Below are positions 8,223-17,500 of a stretch of 49,540 nt of DNA, piece after piece (within the stretch, counting starts at the first letter, position 1; each line of letters begins with the position of its first letter). Below the pieces are notes generated by a model that saw only the letters and a program-made list of their open reading frames with translations, was not told where the DNA came from and searched no databases. Both the position numbers and the translations under genes were made by a program. Origin of the DNA: Paenibacillus sp. A3 (GTDB lineage Bacteria > Bacillota > Bacilli > Paenibacillales > NBRC-103111); assembly GCF_001399685.1 (NCBI RefSeq), contig NZ_JTHN01000014.1, positions 1 to 49,540 on the forward strand, given 5' to 3'.

Positions 8223-8228
8223 GAAGGA

Positions 8229-8256
8229 AAACCGGGAGACGGACTCCCGGTTTCTG
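8229..8256 (+). terminator. Intrinsic terminator after the glycine-zipper gene
   Basis: ACCGGGAG and CTCCCGGT form an 8-bp stem (loop ACGGA) followed by TTCTG; the T-run is short. It lies 6 nt after the stop codon at 8222. Confidence 0.6.
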
Positions 8257-8268
8257 CATGAACGGAGG

Positions 8269-9300
8269 TTACAACGCCGTTCGGCGGTAATTTTTTTTCA
8301 AGTATATAATCATGTTTTTTAGCTCCCGATTCACTTGCTCCGTATTTCCCGACTTGATCTCTCCGAGCACGTCGTCCACCTGATAGCAGGCAAACGCCCT
8401 GCGCAAACCGATCAAGTCGTTCAGAACGCTCAATTCCCGCGTGTTTAGAGGACGGCTTTGTTCGTAGCCTGACAGCAGCGCATTCAGGTACCGGTCTCCC
8501 AGATCTTCCGGAGTGTCCGCGCCTTCCTGCTTATCCGCCGCATAAGCCAGAAATGACGCTTCTCCCGCCAAATGGCCGACAAAGACGTCGGTTCCCGCAA
8601 GATGAAAGTCTATCACGCCGCACAGACGTCCGTTTTCGTCCACAAGCAAATTGTTTAAAGAAAAATCTCCTTGCACCGGACCGCCCGGCAGTTCGGGCCA
8701 GCTTGTCCGCAGATTGAGGCGCTTTTTCCGGTAAATGTCGAACAACTCCCGTACCAGCAGCGGCTCTGCGCCGCTAGTCTGGAGCGCCATTTCCAAGGCT
8801 TGGGCATCCTGGTCCAGCTCGTCTTCCGGGCCGAACAGGCTCCACGGGCTCTCGGAGGTAAAAGGAAGCGGTACGGGGGCCTGACCGGCAATCCGGTGCA
8901 TGGCTCCAAGCCATTCGCCCGCTTGTTCCGCGAGGCCGACCGTCAAGCTTTCCGGTTCTTTTCCAGGCAGCCAGGTTTCCACGGTCGCCCAAACCTCGCG
9001 TCCTTTCCGCGACAAAATCAGGTAAGAACGTCCGTCGCTTCCGTACAAGCGCTTCGGGACGTTCAGTCCGCCGCCGGAAAGCAGCTCGCACAAGGAGGCT
9101 TGTCCTGCAAGGTCCTCCAAGGTCGAATAGGAGTTGGACATGATCCGCACGGCATAGCATCGTCCGTCGGACGTCGTTGCTTTCACTACGATACGCAGGT
9201 CGTCCGGCTCCTCTTCGTGCTGCACTCGGCGCAAGCCGGCGAACGCCGGCAATTGAAAATGATCCCGAAGTTTATTCAACAAAGCTTCGTCATCGAACAC
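8269..9300 (-). CDS. Phosphotransferase (APH/choline kinase-like fold)
   Basis: This 343-residue protein has the kinase-like phosphotransferase signature: the catalytic loop VQGDFSLNNLL near residue 210, with Gln where most relatives have His, then VIDFHLAGTDVFVG, where the Asp binds metal. The N-terminal lobe (residues ~30-110) keeps a beta-rich nucleotide-binding pattern. The family includes aminoglycoside, homoserine and spore-coat CotS-type kinases; nothing here fixes the substrate. Translation starts at GTG 9300, with GGAG about 11 nt upstream. It is monocistronic, convergent with the glycine-zipper gene, and separated from the next leftward gene by a strong terminator. Confidence 0.82.
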   Translation of the reverse strand: MFDDEALLNKLRDHFQLPAFAGLRRVQHEEEPDDLRIVVKATTSDGRCYAVRIMSNSYSTLEDLAGQASLCELLSGGGLNVPKRLYGSDGRSYLILSRKGREVWATVETWLPGKEPESLTVGLAEQAGEWLGAMHRIAGQAPVPLPFTSESPWSLFGPEDELDQDAQALEMALQTSGAEPLLVRELFDIYRKKRLNLRTSWPELPGGPVQGDFSLNNLLVDENGRLCGVIDFHLAGTDVFVGHLAGEASFLAYAADKQEGADTPEDLGDRYLNALLSGYEQSRPLNTRELSVLNDLIGLRRAFACYQVDDVLGEIKSGNTEQVNRELKNMIIYLKKNYRRTAL

Positions 9301-9375
9301 GGTCCGTCAATCTCCGATCCTCAAAAGATATACTCCTCTTACGGAAAAGCCCGGTCATTTGTTGCAGCGTCAAAC

Positions 9376-9425
9376 TAAAAAAAGGGAAGACCCCGCCTCC
9401 AAAGGAGGGAAATCTTCCCTTTTTA
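9376..9425 (-). terminator. Strong terminator ending the leftward membrane-protein operon
   Basis: AAAAAGGGAAGA and TCTTCCCTTTTT form a 12-bp stem with an inner CCTCC/GGAGG hairpin, and on the minus strand a run of seven T follows. The A/T flanks make it potentially bidirectional. Confidence 0.85.
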
Positions 9426-9442
9426 AACGCCGGATGGTCGGC

Positions 9443-11374
9443 TTACGTCTCTTCGTCCTGCACGAGCGACGATACTTGCACGACGTAAGCTTTAACCGTC
9501 TTGTTTCCTTGCTTCAGATCCTCGGTGGAAGTGTACGTGCCCGTGACGACCACTGGACCGGTGCCGAACTTGAATTTGCCGGTCAGTATGATATACAGGT
9601 CGTCGAACTTGACGATGGCCCGGTTGTCCGCAACCGATTGGATGTCGCATTGGAATACAACCTTCGCGTTTTTGTACTTCGGCAGCTCGTTGGCCGTAAT
9701 GCTTTTGACTTCCTTCGCGCCTTCCTTGGCATCCTTATCCGTGCCGTCCTTCGGATCTTTTTTATCGGCGTCCTGCTTCGCGTCGCCGTTTCCGTTCGTG
9801 ACAGCGTTGTTCCCGTTTTCTTCGGATTTGACGAAGACATACCGCCCGCCGCGGTATTCGTAGACCGCTTTCGCTCGGGCTTGGGAGCCCGAGGCTTCCG
9901 TACCGTTCTTGTCCGTACTGTTCTTGTCAGCACCGTTCTTCTCCGGCCGCTCGGGCACCGGATTATCGGCGCTTACGACACCCGGACGCACCGACTCCAG
10001 CTTATCGGCCTCCAGATCGAGAAGCGGTGTAAGCTCGGACCCGTGCGCTTCGAACGCGACATAGCGGGCTTTCCGCTTTTTGGAGGCGGCTTCGAGCAGC
10101 AGCACGGGCTGTCCTTCCGGACTGAGCTCGTCGGCCGGGCGAATCGCTTTGACAGCCGTCAGGTCGTCCGGAATCGTTCCTTCTGCGACCTCGATGCGCT
10201 GGTCCGAGAACAAGCGGACGAGCACGAGCTTTTTCTTGTCCGTAACTGCAGCGGCTGCCGTTTGTGCGCCGCCCGACCCTTTCAGACTTGTGGCGGCGGT
10301 AAGGGCGCCTTCGATGCCGGCCTTTTGAAGCAGCACGGCCGGATCGCTTTCCAATCGGCGCTGACCGAGCGCCTGCAGCTCTTGGGACGTATCGCGGTAT
10401 GCGCCGAGCGTTTTGTACAGCTCTTCGGCCTCCGCATACTTTTTCGCGGCGATCAGCTGCTCCGCCCGGGCCATGCGGCCGTTCACCACCGTTTGGATGT
10501 ACCCGTTCAGCTTGCTGCCGCTGCCGAAGAGCTCTTTGTAGGACTGCACGGTTTTGGCAGCGTTCAGGAAGCCGCCCAGATCGTTTTTCTCCAGCTTGGC
10601 CAACGTGTCCTGAGCCGCCTTCTCAAGTTTTGCAGCGACCCAAGGAGCTTCCCAGCCCCGATCCTTATAAAATTTTTGCAGCCCTTCGCCTTTCTTCAGC
10701 ATTTCGTCCAGCGACTTGGATTTGACCAGTGCGTCCAGCCGGCCCTGGTCGTATTTTTGCAGCAGCGGGTTCAACGCTTTTCGCTTCGCCGCTTCGTCCT
10801 TATAATAGACCGCGGGAATTTGCAGCAGGAAGCCGACAGCGGTATCGGCGTCGAATTTTTTCTTGGCGACGGCGCCTTCGACGCTTTGGATCAGCGCCGT
10901 CTTGACCGAACCGAACGCTTCCGCGAAGCGAGCGTCGATATTGTAGGACGCCGCCGTTTCCGCGAACCGCTTCTGCGAGCCTTCATCCAGCTTGGCGACT
11001 TGCGATTTTGCGCCCTGATACGATTCGTACGCTTTCACCAGGCTGCCGGCATCGTTTACGGCAACCGCCGACGCGATCTGGTCGGTCAGGGACGAGAACA
11101 GCCGCTTCGCTTGCGTAACCGGCTGAAGAGCGCTGAGCGCCTGCTCCGTTTCCGCTTCTTTATAATCGACGAAGCCGATATTTTGAGCCTTGAGGAATAG
11201 TTCCTCGGCTTCGACCGCGTTGCCTGCGGCAAGCTGCGCCGCCGCCTGCTGGTAAAGCTCCGCTTTTTGCCACCAGGCGTACACTTTGAAGCACGCCGCC
11301 AAGAGCAGAAGAACGAGGACGGCAATCGCGGCGTTTCTGTAACGGACGGACCGTTTATACGTAGAGATAGACAT
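9443..11374 (-). CDS. Membrane-anchored repeat protein with C-terminal OB-like domain
   Basis: This 643-residue protein has one membrane helix at residues ~14-32 after a short basic N-terminus, so most of it lies outside the membrane. Residues ~35-350 are alpha-helical and TPR-like (for example AEQLIAAKKYAEAEELYKTLGAY near 305). A Lys/Asp/Gly/Asn-rich linker covers residues ~455-555, and the last ~85 residues (KNAKVVFQCDIQSV...VVVTGTY) look like a small beta barrel of the OB type. The ATG at 11374 has GGAGG 6 nt upstream. It is third in the divergent leftward operon, 19 nt after the zinc-ribbon gene. It may be the external arm or scaffold of the adjacent vWA/tubulin machine; that role is inferred from position. 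Confidence 0.75.
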   Translation of the reverse strand: MSISTYKRSVRYRNAAIAVLVLLLLAACFKVYAWWQKAELYQQAAAQLAAGNAVEAEELFLKAQNIGFVDYKEAETEQALSALQPVTQAKRLFSSLTDQIASAVAVNDAGSLVKAYESYQGAKSQVAKLDEGSQKRFAETAASYNIDARFAEAFGSVKTALIQSVEGAVAKKKFDADTAVGFLLQIPAVYYKDEAAKRKALNPLLQKYDQGRLDALVKSKSLDEMLKKGEGLQKFYKDRGWEAPWVAAKLEKAAQDTLAKLEKNDLGGFLNAAKTVQSYKELFGSGSKLNGYIQTVVNGRMARAEQLIAAKKYAEAEELYKTLGAYRDTSQELQALGQRRLESDPAVLLQKAGIEGALTAATSLKGSGGAQTAAAAVTDKKKLVLVRLFSDQRIEVAEGTIPDDLTAVKAIRPADELSPEGQPVLLLEAASKKRKARYVAFEAHGSELTPLLDLEADKLESVRPGVVSADNPVPERPEKNGADKNSTDKNGTEASGSQARAKAVYEYRGGRYVFVKSEENGNNAVTNGNGDAKQDADKKDPKDGTDKDAKEGAKEVKSITANELPKYKNAKVVFQCDIQSVADNRAIVKFDDLYIILTGKFKFGTGPVVVTGTYTSTEDLKQGNKTVKAYVVQVSSLVQDEET

Positions 11375-11393
11375 AGGCAGCCTCCTTTCCTTT

Positions 11394-12332
11394 CTACAGG
11401 ATGCCTTGGAATTCCGGGTCGAAGTCGTATTTCAGCTTCACGGCATCGCGCGCTTTCTGGGTCAGCTCGGGGTCGGCGTCCGGCTGCTCGGCCAGCAGCC
11501 GGCACAGCCGCAGCAGCCGGTCCTTCGGCAGCTCCTGGGCGTGGTCCAGCAGCAGGCTGCGGTATGCGTGCAAATTGGACTTCACTCGCAGCGCGGCTCC
11601 GGCCGCCGCCGTCAGGACGTCTCTGCCCTCGGGAAGCCTCTCGATCATGCCCCGGTATTTCATGACGTAGTCGAGCGCTTCGCGGGTGACCAGCTGAGGA
11701 CGAACTTTGCCGATTTCATGCATGTATTCAATGACGTCCTTGTCGAAACGGTTCGGCAGAAGGGAGCTGAGCTCAAGGTCCATATCGCTGCGCAAAATAA
11801 ATTTGTTCAGGCAGTATACCTTTAAAATTTTGATCGAGTCGTCTTGAATGAAATACCCGATCTCGCGGAACTTTTCGTAGGCGGTCTTAAAGTCTTCCGC
11901 CCGGAGGTCGGCTTCCGCATCGTCGATGTCGAGCAGCAGCCCTTCGCGAATTTTTTGCTGATCTTGCAGGAGTAAACGGCTTAGTGTACGTCTATATAAG
12001 ATAGGCTCGTAGCGCTTATGCAAAAAAACGAACAGCGCGACCAGCAGAGCGGCGCCGACGACGGACAAAATCATCTGCTCCGCGTTGCGGGCGAGCAGGA
12101 AGGCGAGGGCGCCGATCGCGCCGACGGCCAGCATGCCGGTCTGCCTGCGGTGCTTCAGAACCGCTCCGGCCTGCTCGGGGACGGCGCTGCGGCTTTGCTC
12201 GGCTTCGCACGAGAGGCAGCGGTCGTCCCATAGACAAGAATAGCGGCTGCAGCGCCGGCACTGCTTCAAGCGGTCAAACAAATGCGAGGTCGCCTGCGTT
12301 TTGCGGAATTGAACGGCGGTTTTAGTCGTCAT
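11394..12332 (-). CDS. Zinc-ribbon two-helix membrane protein
   Basis: The product is 312 residues from ATG 12332. The N-terminus carries a cysteine cluster (CRRCSRYSCLWDDRCLSCE, ~25-43) that should bind zinc. Two adjacent membrane helices follow (~68-85 and 88-105), then a ~200-residue helical cytosolic part. I preferred ATG 12332 to a GTG at 12350 because AAGGTG sits 7 nt upstream and because this ATG overlaps the stop of the preceding 53-residue gene by 11 nt (ATGACGACTAA), which implies coupled translation. The family is unknown to me. Zinc ribbons also occur in the GTPase of the same cluster, so the two may interact. Confidence 0.75.
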   Translation of the reverse strand: MTTKTAVQFRKTQATSHLFDRLKQCRRCSRYSCLWDDRCLSCEAEQSRSAVPEQAGAVLKHRRQTGMLAVGAIGALAFLLARNAEQMILSVVGAALLVALFVFLHKRYEPILYRRTLSRLLLQDQQKIREGLLLDIDDAEADLRAEDFKTAYEKFREIGYFIQDDSIKILKVYCLNKFILRSDMDLELSSLLPNRFDKDVIEYMHEIGKVRPQLVTREALDYVMKYRGMIERLPEGRDVLTAAAGAALRVKSNLHAYRSLLLDHAQELPKDRLLRLCRLLAEQPDADPELTQKARDAVKLKYDFDPEFQGIL

Positions 12333-12483
12333 GGCTTTCACCTTGATCACCTTGATTTAACCTTGCCGCGAATGCGGCATTGATATCCGCAAGCGGGACG
12401 TCTTGCTTCCGGCTATATGAGCAATACATAAAAAATGCTAGAAGAAACAGGGCTCCAAGAGCCAACACAGCTACGGTCAGCAT
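12322..12483 (-). CDS. 53-residue single-pass membrane protein, first gene of the leftward operon
   Basis: ATG 12483 follows GGAGAG at good spacing. The first 20 residues are a hydrophobic helix (LTVAVLALGALFLLAFFMY), followed by a short basic turn (SRKQ) and a polar cytosolic tail. Its stop lies within the start of the zinc-ribbon gene (ATGACGACTAA overlap), good evidence that it is translated. It heads the operon reading leftward, divergent from the vWA/tubulin operon. Such short membrane proteins often tune a larger complex; its exact role is unknown. Confidence 0.68.
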   Translation of the reverse strand: MLTVAVLALGALFLLAFFMYCSYSRKQDVPLADINAAFAARLNQGDQGESHDD

Positions 12484-12655
12484 GATTCTCTCCCCGGTAT
12501 TTTCGAATTTGAAAGGCGATAAACTTAAGAATTCTGTAAGGTTTCGTTAGTGGAATTTTACTTTGTGACCAGTTAATATGTAGATTAGTAGACGACATGC
12601 AGTTCCATTGTACTACCCTCTACGGCAATTTACTACACTATACCATATTGGTTCG

Positions 12656-12679
12656 GGATGGTTCGACATCGAGCCGTCC
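12656..12679 (+). promoter_or_regulatory. Leader hairpin upstream of the vWA-tubulin operon
   Basis: GGATGGTTCGA and TCGAGCCGTCC form an 11-bp RNA stem with two G-U pairs, ending 8 nt before the GGAGGA ribosome site of the vWA gene. It has no T-run. The rest of the 12484-12702 divergent spacer is AT-rich and must hold both promoters; I see only weak candidates (TTGTAC at 12608, TACTAC at 12631). Confidence 0.4.
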
Positions 12680-12702
12680 ATAGGTTTGGAGGAATGAACC
12701 CC

Positions 12703-14475
12703 GTGAAAATCATCAAAGCGCTGCTCAGACCCGTCGCCGCTCTGCTGCTCGCCGTCCTGATGCCGCTTCAGGCCGCGGCCGCTCCGGCGGGCGCCGTCGA
12801 TATGAAGATGGACGCCGTTCTGTCGGTGGACGTCAGCACGTCCATGAACGAGAGCGACGTCAACAAAGTCAGCAACGAAGCGATGAAAATGTTCGTTGAC
12901 ATGGCATCCGTGCAGGGCGATAAAATCGGCATCGTCGCTTATACAGATCAAGTGATGCGCGAAAAGGCGCTGCTCACCATCAACTCCGCCGCGGATAAGC
13001 AGGACTTGAAATCGTTCATCGACAAGCTGTCCAAGGGGCCTTACACCGACATTGCCGTCGGCGTAAACGAAGCGGTGAAGGTGCTAGAATCCGGCACGGA
13101 GCAAGGGCATGTTCCGCTTATCGTGCTGATGACCGACGGCAACAACTGGCTGAACGCCGGCCGCACGCAGCAGCAGTCGGATCAAGAGCTCGCCGATGCG
13201 ATCAAGAAAGCGCAGGACAAAGGCATCCCGATTTATACGATCGGGCTCAATGCCGACGGAAAGCTGAACAAGGCGGTGCTGGAGCGCATCTCCCACGAAA
13301 CGAACGGCAAATCGTTCATCACGAGCACGGCGGACAATCTGCCGCAAATTTTGAGCGAAATTTATGCGAGCCATTTCAAGCTGAAAGTTGTGCCGCTGAC
13401 GGGCTTCGTGGCGAACGGGCAGTTTCAGGATGTGACGGTGACGATTCCGAACGCCAGCGTGCAGGAAGCGAACATCTCGATCATGTCTGCGAAGCCGGTG
13501 GAGGTCAAGCTGTTCGACCCGTCCGGCAAAGAGCAGAAAATTCCGTCGGACCGCGTCGTCTATACGGCTTCGAGCGCTTACTCTTTATTGAAAGTATTGA
13601 CTCCGGCGCAAGGCGACTGGAAGCTGCAGGTCAAAGGTGTACAGAAGGAAAAAATTAACATTAACCTCGTGTACAATTACGACCTCCAGCTTGTGATGGA
13701 GCCCCTGGCATCGACGACGTTGAAGCCGGGCGACGAAGTGCAGGTCAAAGCGTATTTGCAGACCGCCGGACAAAAGACGGCCGATGCCGATTTGTACAAG
13801 GGCTTGAAGGCGTCGGCGGTCTTGACGGACCTGGATACGAAGAAGTCCGAGGAGAAGCCGCTGACGATCGGCGCACAGGGCATCGCGGGCAGCTTTAAGG
13901 TCGCGGATGCGCACGATTACGAGCTTAAGATCAAGGCGGAAGGCGCGAACTTCCTGCGCGAGACGGTGCCCGTGAAGCTCACGGCCAAATCCGGCGGAGC
14001 GGCATCCAAGCCTGCGCCCGAGCCGGCGAAGGAGTCGGCGGCCGGTGCGCTCAGCCCGACCGTATGGGCGGCGATCATCGCCGGGGCGCTTGTGCTTGCG
14101 GGAGGCGTCCTGTACGCGCTGGCGGCTTACCGCAAGGCGAACAAGGGCTTCGTCGGGCAGCTCGTGATCGAGGTCAAGGACGAGGACACGGGCGAGCGGA
14201 CGAATCCGCAGTACCGCAAGCTGAACGCGTTCAAGGGCAAGGTGACGCTGCATCAGCTGCTCCAGCTCGCGCCGGAGTTTGCGGAAACGAAGGATATCGT
14301 CTTCCGGCCCGGTCCGAACGACACGGTGCTGCTGCATAATGCGACGCCCTGCGTCGTCGAAAAAGGCGGACGGGTGTTCGATGCCGCCAAAGGAAAAGAA
14401 ATTCGTGCAAATGACCGCATCAAAATCGCTCTTCAAAACGTCAATAAGTCGATAAGCGTCGAATACTTGAAATAA
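12703..14475 (+). CDS. Membrane-anchored vWA-domain protein 1
   Basis: The product is 590 residues. A signal-like segment (residues ~3-27) precedes a vWA domain with a complete MIDAS: DxSxS at Asp 43/Ser 45/Ser 47, the Thr of YTDIAVG near 115 and the Asp of MTDGNN near 143. Beta-rich domains follow (~230-430). A membrane helix (TVWAAIIAGALVLAGGVLY, ~453-476) then leads to a ~115-residue cytosolic C-terminal domain. MIDAS domains bind a divalent ion and a protein ligand. GTG 12703 fits GGAGGA with 9-nt spacing; ATG 12694 touches that ribosome site and is unlikely. It is the first gene of the rightward operon, directly before the tubulin-like gene, so it could pass an outside signal to the cytosolic filament or GTPase. 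Confidence 0.85.
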   Translation: MKIIKALLRPVAALLLAVLMPLQAAAAPAGAVDMKMDAVLSVDVSTSMNESDVNKVSNEAMKMFVDMASVQGDKIGIVAYTDQVMREKALLTINSAADKQDLKSFIDKLSKGPYTDIAVGVNEAVKVLESGTEQGHVPLIVLMTDGNNWLNAGRTQQQSDQELADAIKKAQDKGIPIYTIGLNADGKLNKAVLERISHETNGKSFITSTADNLPQILSEIYASHFKLKVVPLTGFVANGQFQDVTVTIPNASVQEANISIMSAKPVEVKLFDPSGKEQKIPSDRVVYTASSAYSLLKVLTPAQGDWKLQVKGVQKEKININLVYNYDLQLVMEPLASTTLKPGDEVQVKAYLQTAGQKTADADLYKGLKASAVLTDLDTKKSEEKPLTIGAQGIAGSFKVADAHDYELKIKAEGANFLRETVPVKLTAKSGGAASKPAPEPAKESAAGALSPTVWAAIIAGALVLAGGVLYALAAYRKANKGFVGQLVIEVKDEDTGERTNPQYRKLNAFKGKVTLHQLLQLAPEFAETKDIVFRPGPNDTVLLHNATPCVVEKGGRVFDAAKGKEIRANDRIKIALQNVNKSISVEYLK

Positions 14476-14513
14476 ATATCCCATATGGCCTTGGTAACAG
14501 GAGGAGTCCGGAC

Positions 14514-17500
14514 ATGAAAGCAGTAGTCAGAGAGCATATACAGCAGTTGGACGTATCCTTGGGCGGCGGCATTGTCAGCGAGAAAATCCGCGTCGACACG
14601 ATCGACAACCCGATGCTGGTCATCGGTCTCGGCGGAACCGGCATCGATGCGCTGCTGCGGCTCAAGTATCAGGTGAACCGGCGGTTCAAGCTGCCGGAGG
14701 ACCCGTTCACGAAGAAAAAGCGCGAGAAGCCCGACAACATCGAGTTTCTCGCGTTCGAGACGAACGAGCACGACCGCAACAAGCGGTATAAGGGCATCGG
14801 CCTCGATCCGATGACCGAATTCGTGCTGCTGTCGAATGCCGAGATCGGCAGCGTGCTGCAAAACCGCAGCATTTTGGAGCCGTACATGAAAGAATGGCTG
14901 TCGCCGGAGCTGACGATTACGGACGGCATCAACGGCGCTTCGGGCGTCCGGCAAGCGGGCCGGCTGCTGCTATTCACGAAGATCGTGCAGGTCGTGCAAA
15001 CGATCGAGCGCAAAATCAAGACGCTGTCGGTGGGCACGAACAAGAAGCTGATGGTGTTCCTGCTGACGGGTATCTCCGGCGGCACGGGCAGCGGCTGCTT
15101 CCTCGATATCGCGTATATCGTGCGCGGTATTCTGGAGCGGGATTACGGCTCGGCCGGCGTCGATAAAGTCGGCATTCTCGGCTACCTGTTCACGCCGGAC
15201 GTCAATTTGGCGAACAAGGCATTGACCGAGCATTCGCGCGAATATATCAAGAAGAACGGCTATGCGGCGCTCAAGGAGCTCGACTATTGGATGAACGTGG
15301 ATGAGCGGGGCGACCGTTTCAAGCAGCAGTACGCGAACATTTTGACGGTCAACTCACCGATGCCGCCTTTTAACCTCGCGCACCTCATTTCGGCGACAAA
15401 CCTCGAAGGCAAGCAGCTCGAAAATGCGTATGACTACTGCATGAACGTGACGGCGGAGAACATCACGAACTTCATGGCCAGCGAGCAAAAGCAGTCCGGC
15501 GAGGAATTCGCGATTCACGACTATATCAGCAACATCCGCACGAATATCAATCAGATGCCAAAGACGTATGCGGCGAACTATCAATACAATATTTTGGGCG
15601 CGTCGTCCGCAGTACTGCCGATCGAGGAAATGACGACGTTTTTGGCTTATAAAGTATTTCAGCGCATGTCGACGATGTTCGAAGCGGGTCCGAGTCAGGA
15701 GGACGTCGAGAAGCTGGCGCACAAGCTGGGCCTCGACCCGGATTCGATCCACCGCGAATTCGACAAAAACGTGCCGGAGCCGCTGCCCGGTTACCAGAAC
15801 AGCGAGCGGCTCAGCTACAACAACGTGGTCAAGCAGCAAATCGTCCATATCGACACGGAGCTGGAGCAGAGCTACCTGTCCCGGGCCCGGGAGGAGTACA
15901 TCAAGGCCCGCAAGCAGCTGCCGGGTCAAATTCGGGAAGTGTTCGCCGAGCAGATGGGCAAAATGTTCCGGCATCCCGAGCAGGGGCCGTTTTACGTGTC
16001 GCGGATCATTTTGCAGGACAAAGGCTTTTGCCTGCTGAAGCTGATCTCGTCGTACATCGAATCGCTGAAGGAAAACGTGTACCGCATTCCTCGGGATATC
16101 GAGGCGGCAGGCGATACTGCCATGCAGAAGCTGACCGAAGCGAAGAGCGCGTTCATCTCCAAGGACAAGAAGAAGGACGCCTATATCGAAGCGAAAATCC
16201 AGGAGTACTTGCTGCACTCCGACCGCGAGCGGATGGAGCAGATGATCGAGTTCTACGAGGACCTGTATACGCTCATCAACAACGACAACTCGCGTATTTA
16301 TCAGGTGTTCACCGAAATCTTGAACGAACTGAACAAAATTTTCCAGAAAAACGGCGATATCCTCACCAAAGGGCAGGAGGAAGTCGATCACAAGGGCAAC
16401 CGCACGTACTATTGGAACATCGTCAGCGTGCCGGATATGGCGAAGCTGATCGGCGACGTGACCGACGAGAAGAACGTTACCGAGCTGATCCGCGACTTTA
16501 CGCAGGAGCTGCTGGAGAAGTCGAACCAATGGATCAAGGAGCAGGAAGTGGACGTTGTCTCCTCGATTTCCGAGTTTTTGACCGAGCAGTTCAGCGACCT
16601 GATCACGAAGTCGATGGAGGATTTCCTGATCATCAAATACGGTCATGAGGATTCGTTAGAGAAGCTGGTGGAGCAGAAGATTGCCGGGCGGCTGTACGAG
16701 GAAGCGAAGCCGGTGTTCCATCTGACCAACAGCTCGGGCCATTTCAATTTCCCGTCGTGGGGCTTCGTCTCCGTGCCGGTGAAGGCGCCGAATATTTTCA
16801 AGGGCATCCGCAACTTCCAGGATAATGCCATCGCGAACTCGCGCTTCACGATCAAGGAGAGCGAAGTGAAAAACCGCGTTTTCTGGCTGAACACCCAGAA
16901 CGGCATTCCGCTGTTCCTGTATACGCCGCTGAAAGTATACGAGGAAAGCTACGAACGCTCGATTCTGGAGCCGGAAGGCGTCGGACGCCATCTGGTCCAG
17001 ACGGAGAAGACGAACTGGACATACCTGCCGTCTCCGATCCCGGAAAAATCGTGGGGCGACACCTACGAAAACGCGCGTGTGAAACATTACAACGCCGAAG
17101 TCCGCAGCATGTTCGACCAATCGCTGGCCTTGCGAATTATCCGCGAGAAGTCGGCGGATCAAGGCACGACGGGACGGTACGAGTGCGTATTCACGAAGCC
17201 GTTCGATCTGGAGCAGAAGCTGGCGTCGTACCCGATGCAGCTTGACGCGGCGAAGCCGAACCTTGGCGAAATCAAGCGCTGTGTTGCCGACTTGAAGGCG
17301 CTTGTGGCAAACGGCTTGGAGCAAGAGGGCTTGAAAGACATCTTCGGCAGCGTGAACGAGGAGATGGCGAAGGAGAACCTGATCCGCTCGCCGGAGCTGC
17401 TGCGCCGCGTCCGCGAGGAGCTGGGCAAGTACCGGCGGATCGAAGCGAAAATCGCCGAGCTGGAGCAGGTGCTCGCCGCCCATCAGGACGAGGAGAAATT

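Noticed and set aside
9359..11200. A 613-codon open frame on the plus strand opposite the 643-residue membrane protein
   Set aside because: GC-rich codons leave few stops on the opposite strand; it has no ribosome site, its product has low-complexity Arg/Leu composition, and the minus-strand gene has a clear start, helix and terminator.
12413..12598. A 61-residue frame on the minus strand in the divergent spacer
   Set aside because: No ribosome site and it crosses the promoter region; the overlapping 53-residue frame at 12322-12483 has both a ribosome site and a coupled stop.
15354..16646. A 430-codon minus-strand frame inside the tubulin-like gene
   Set aside because: A mirror of the coding strand; no ribosome site or recognisable domain.
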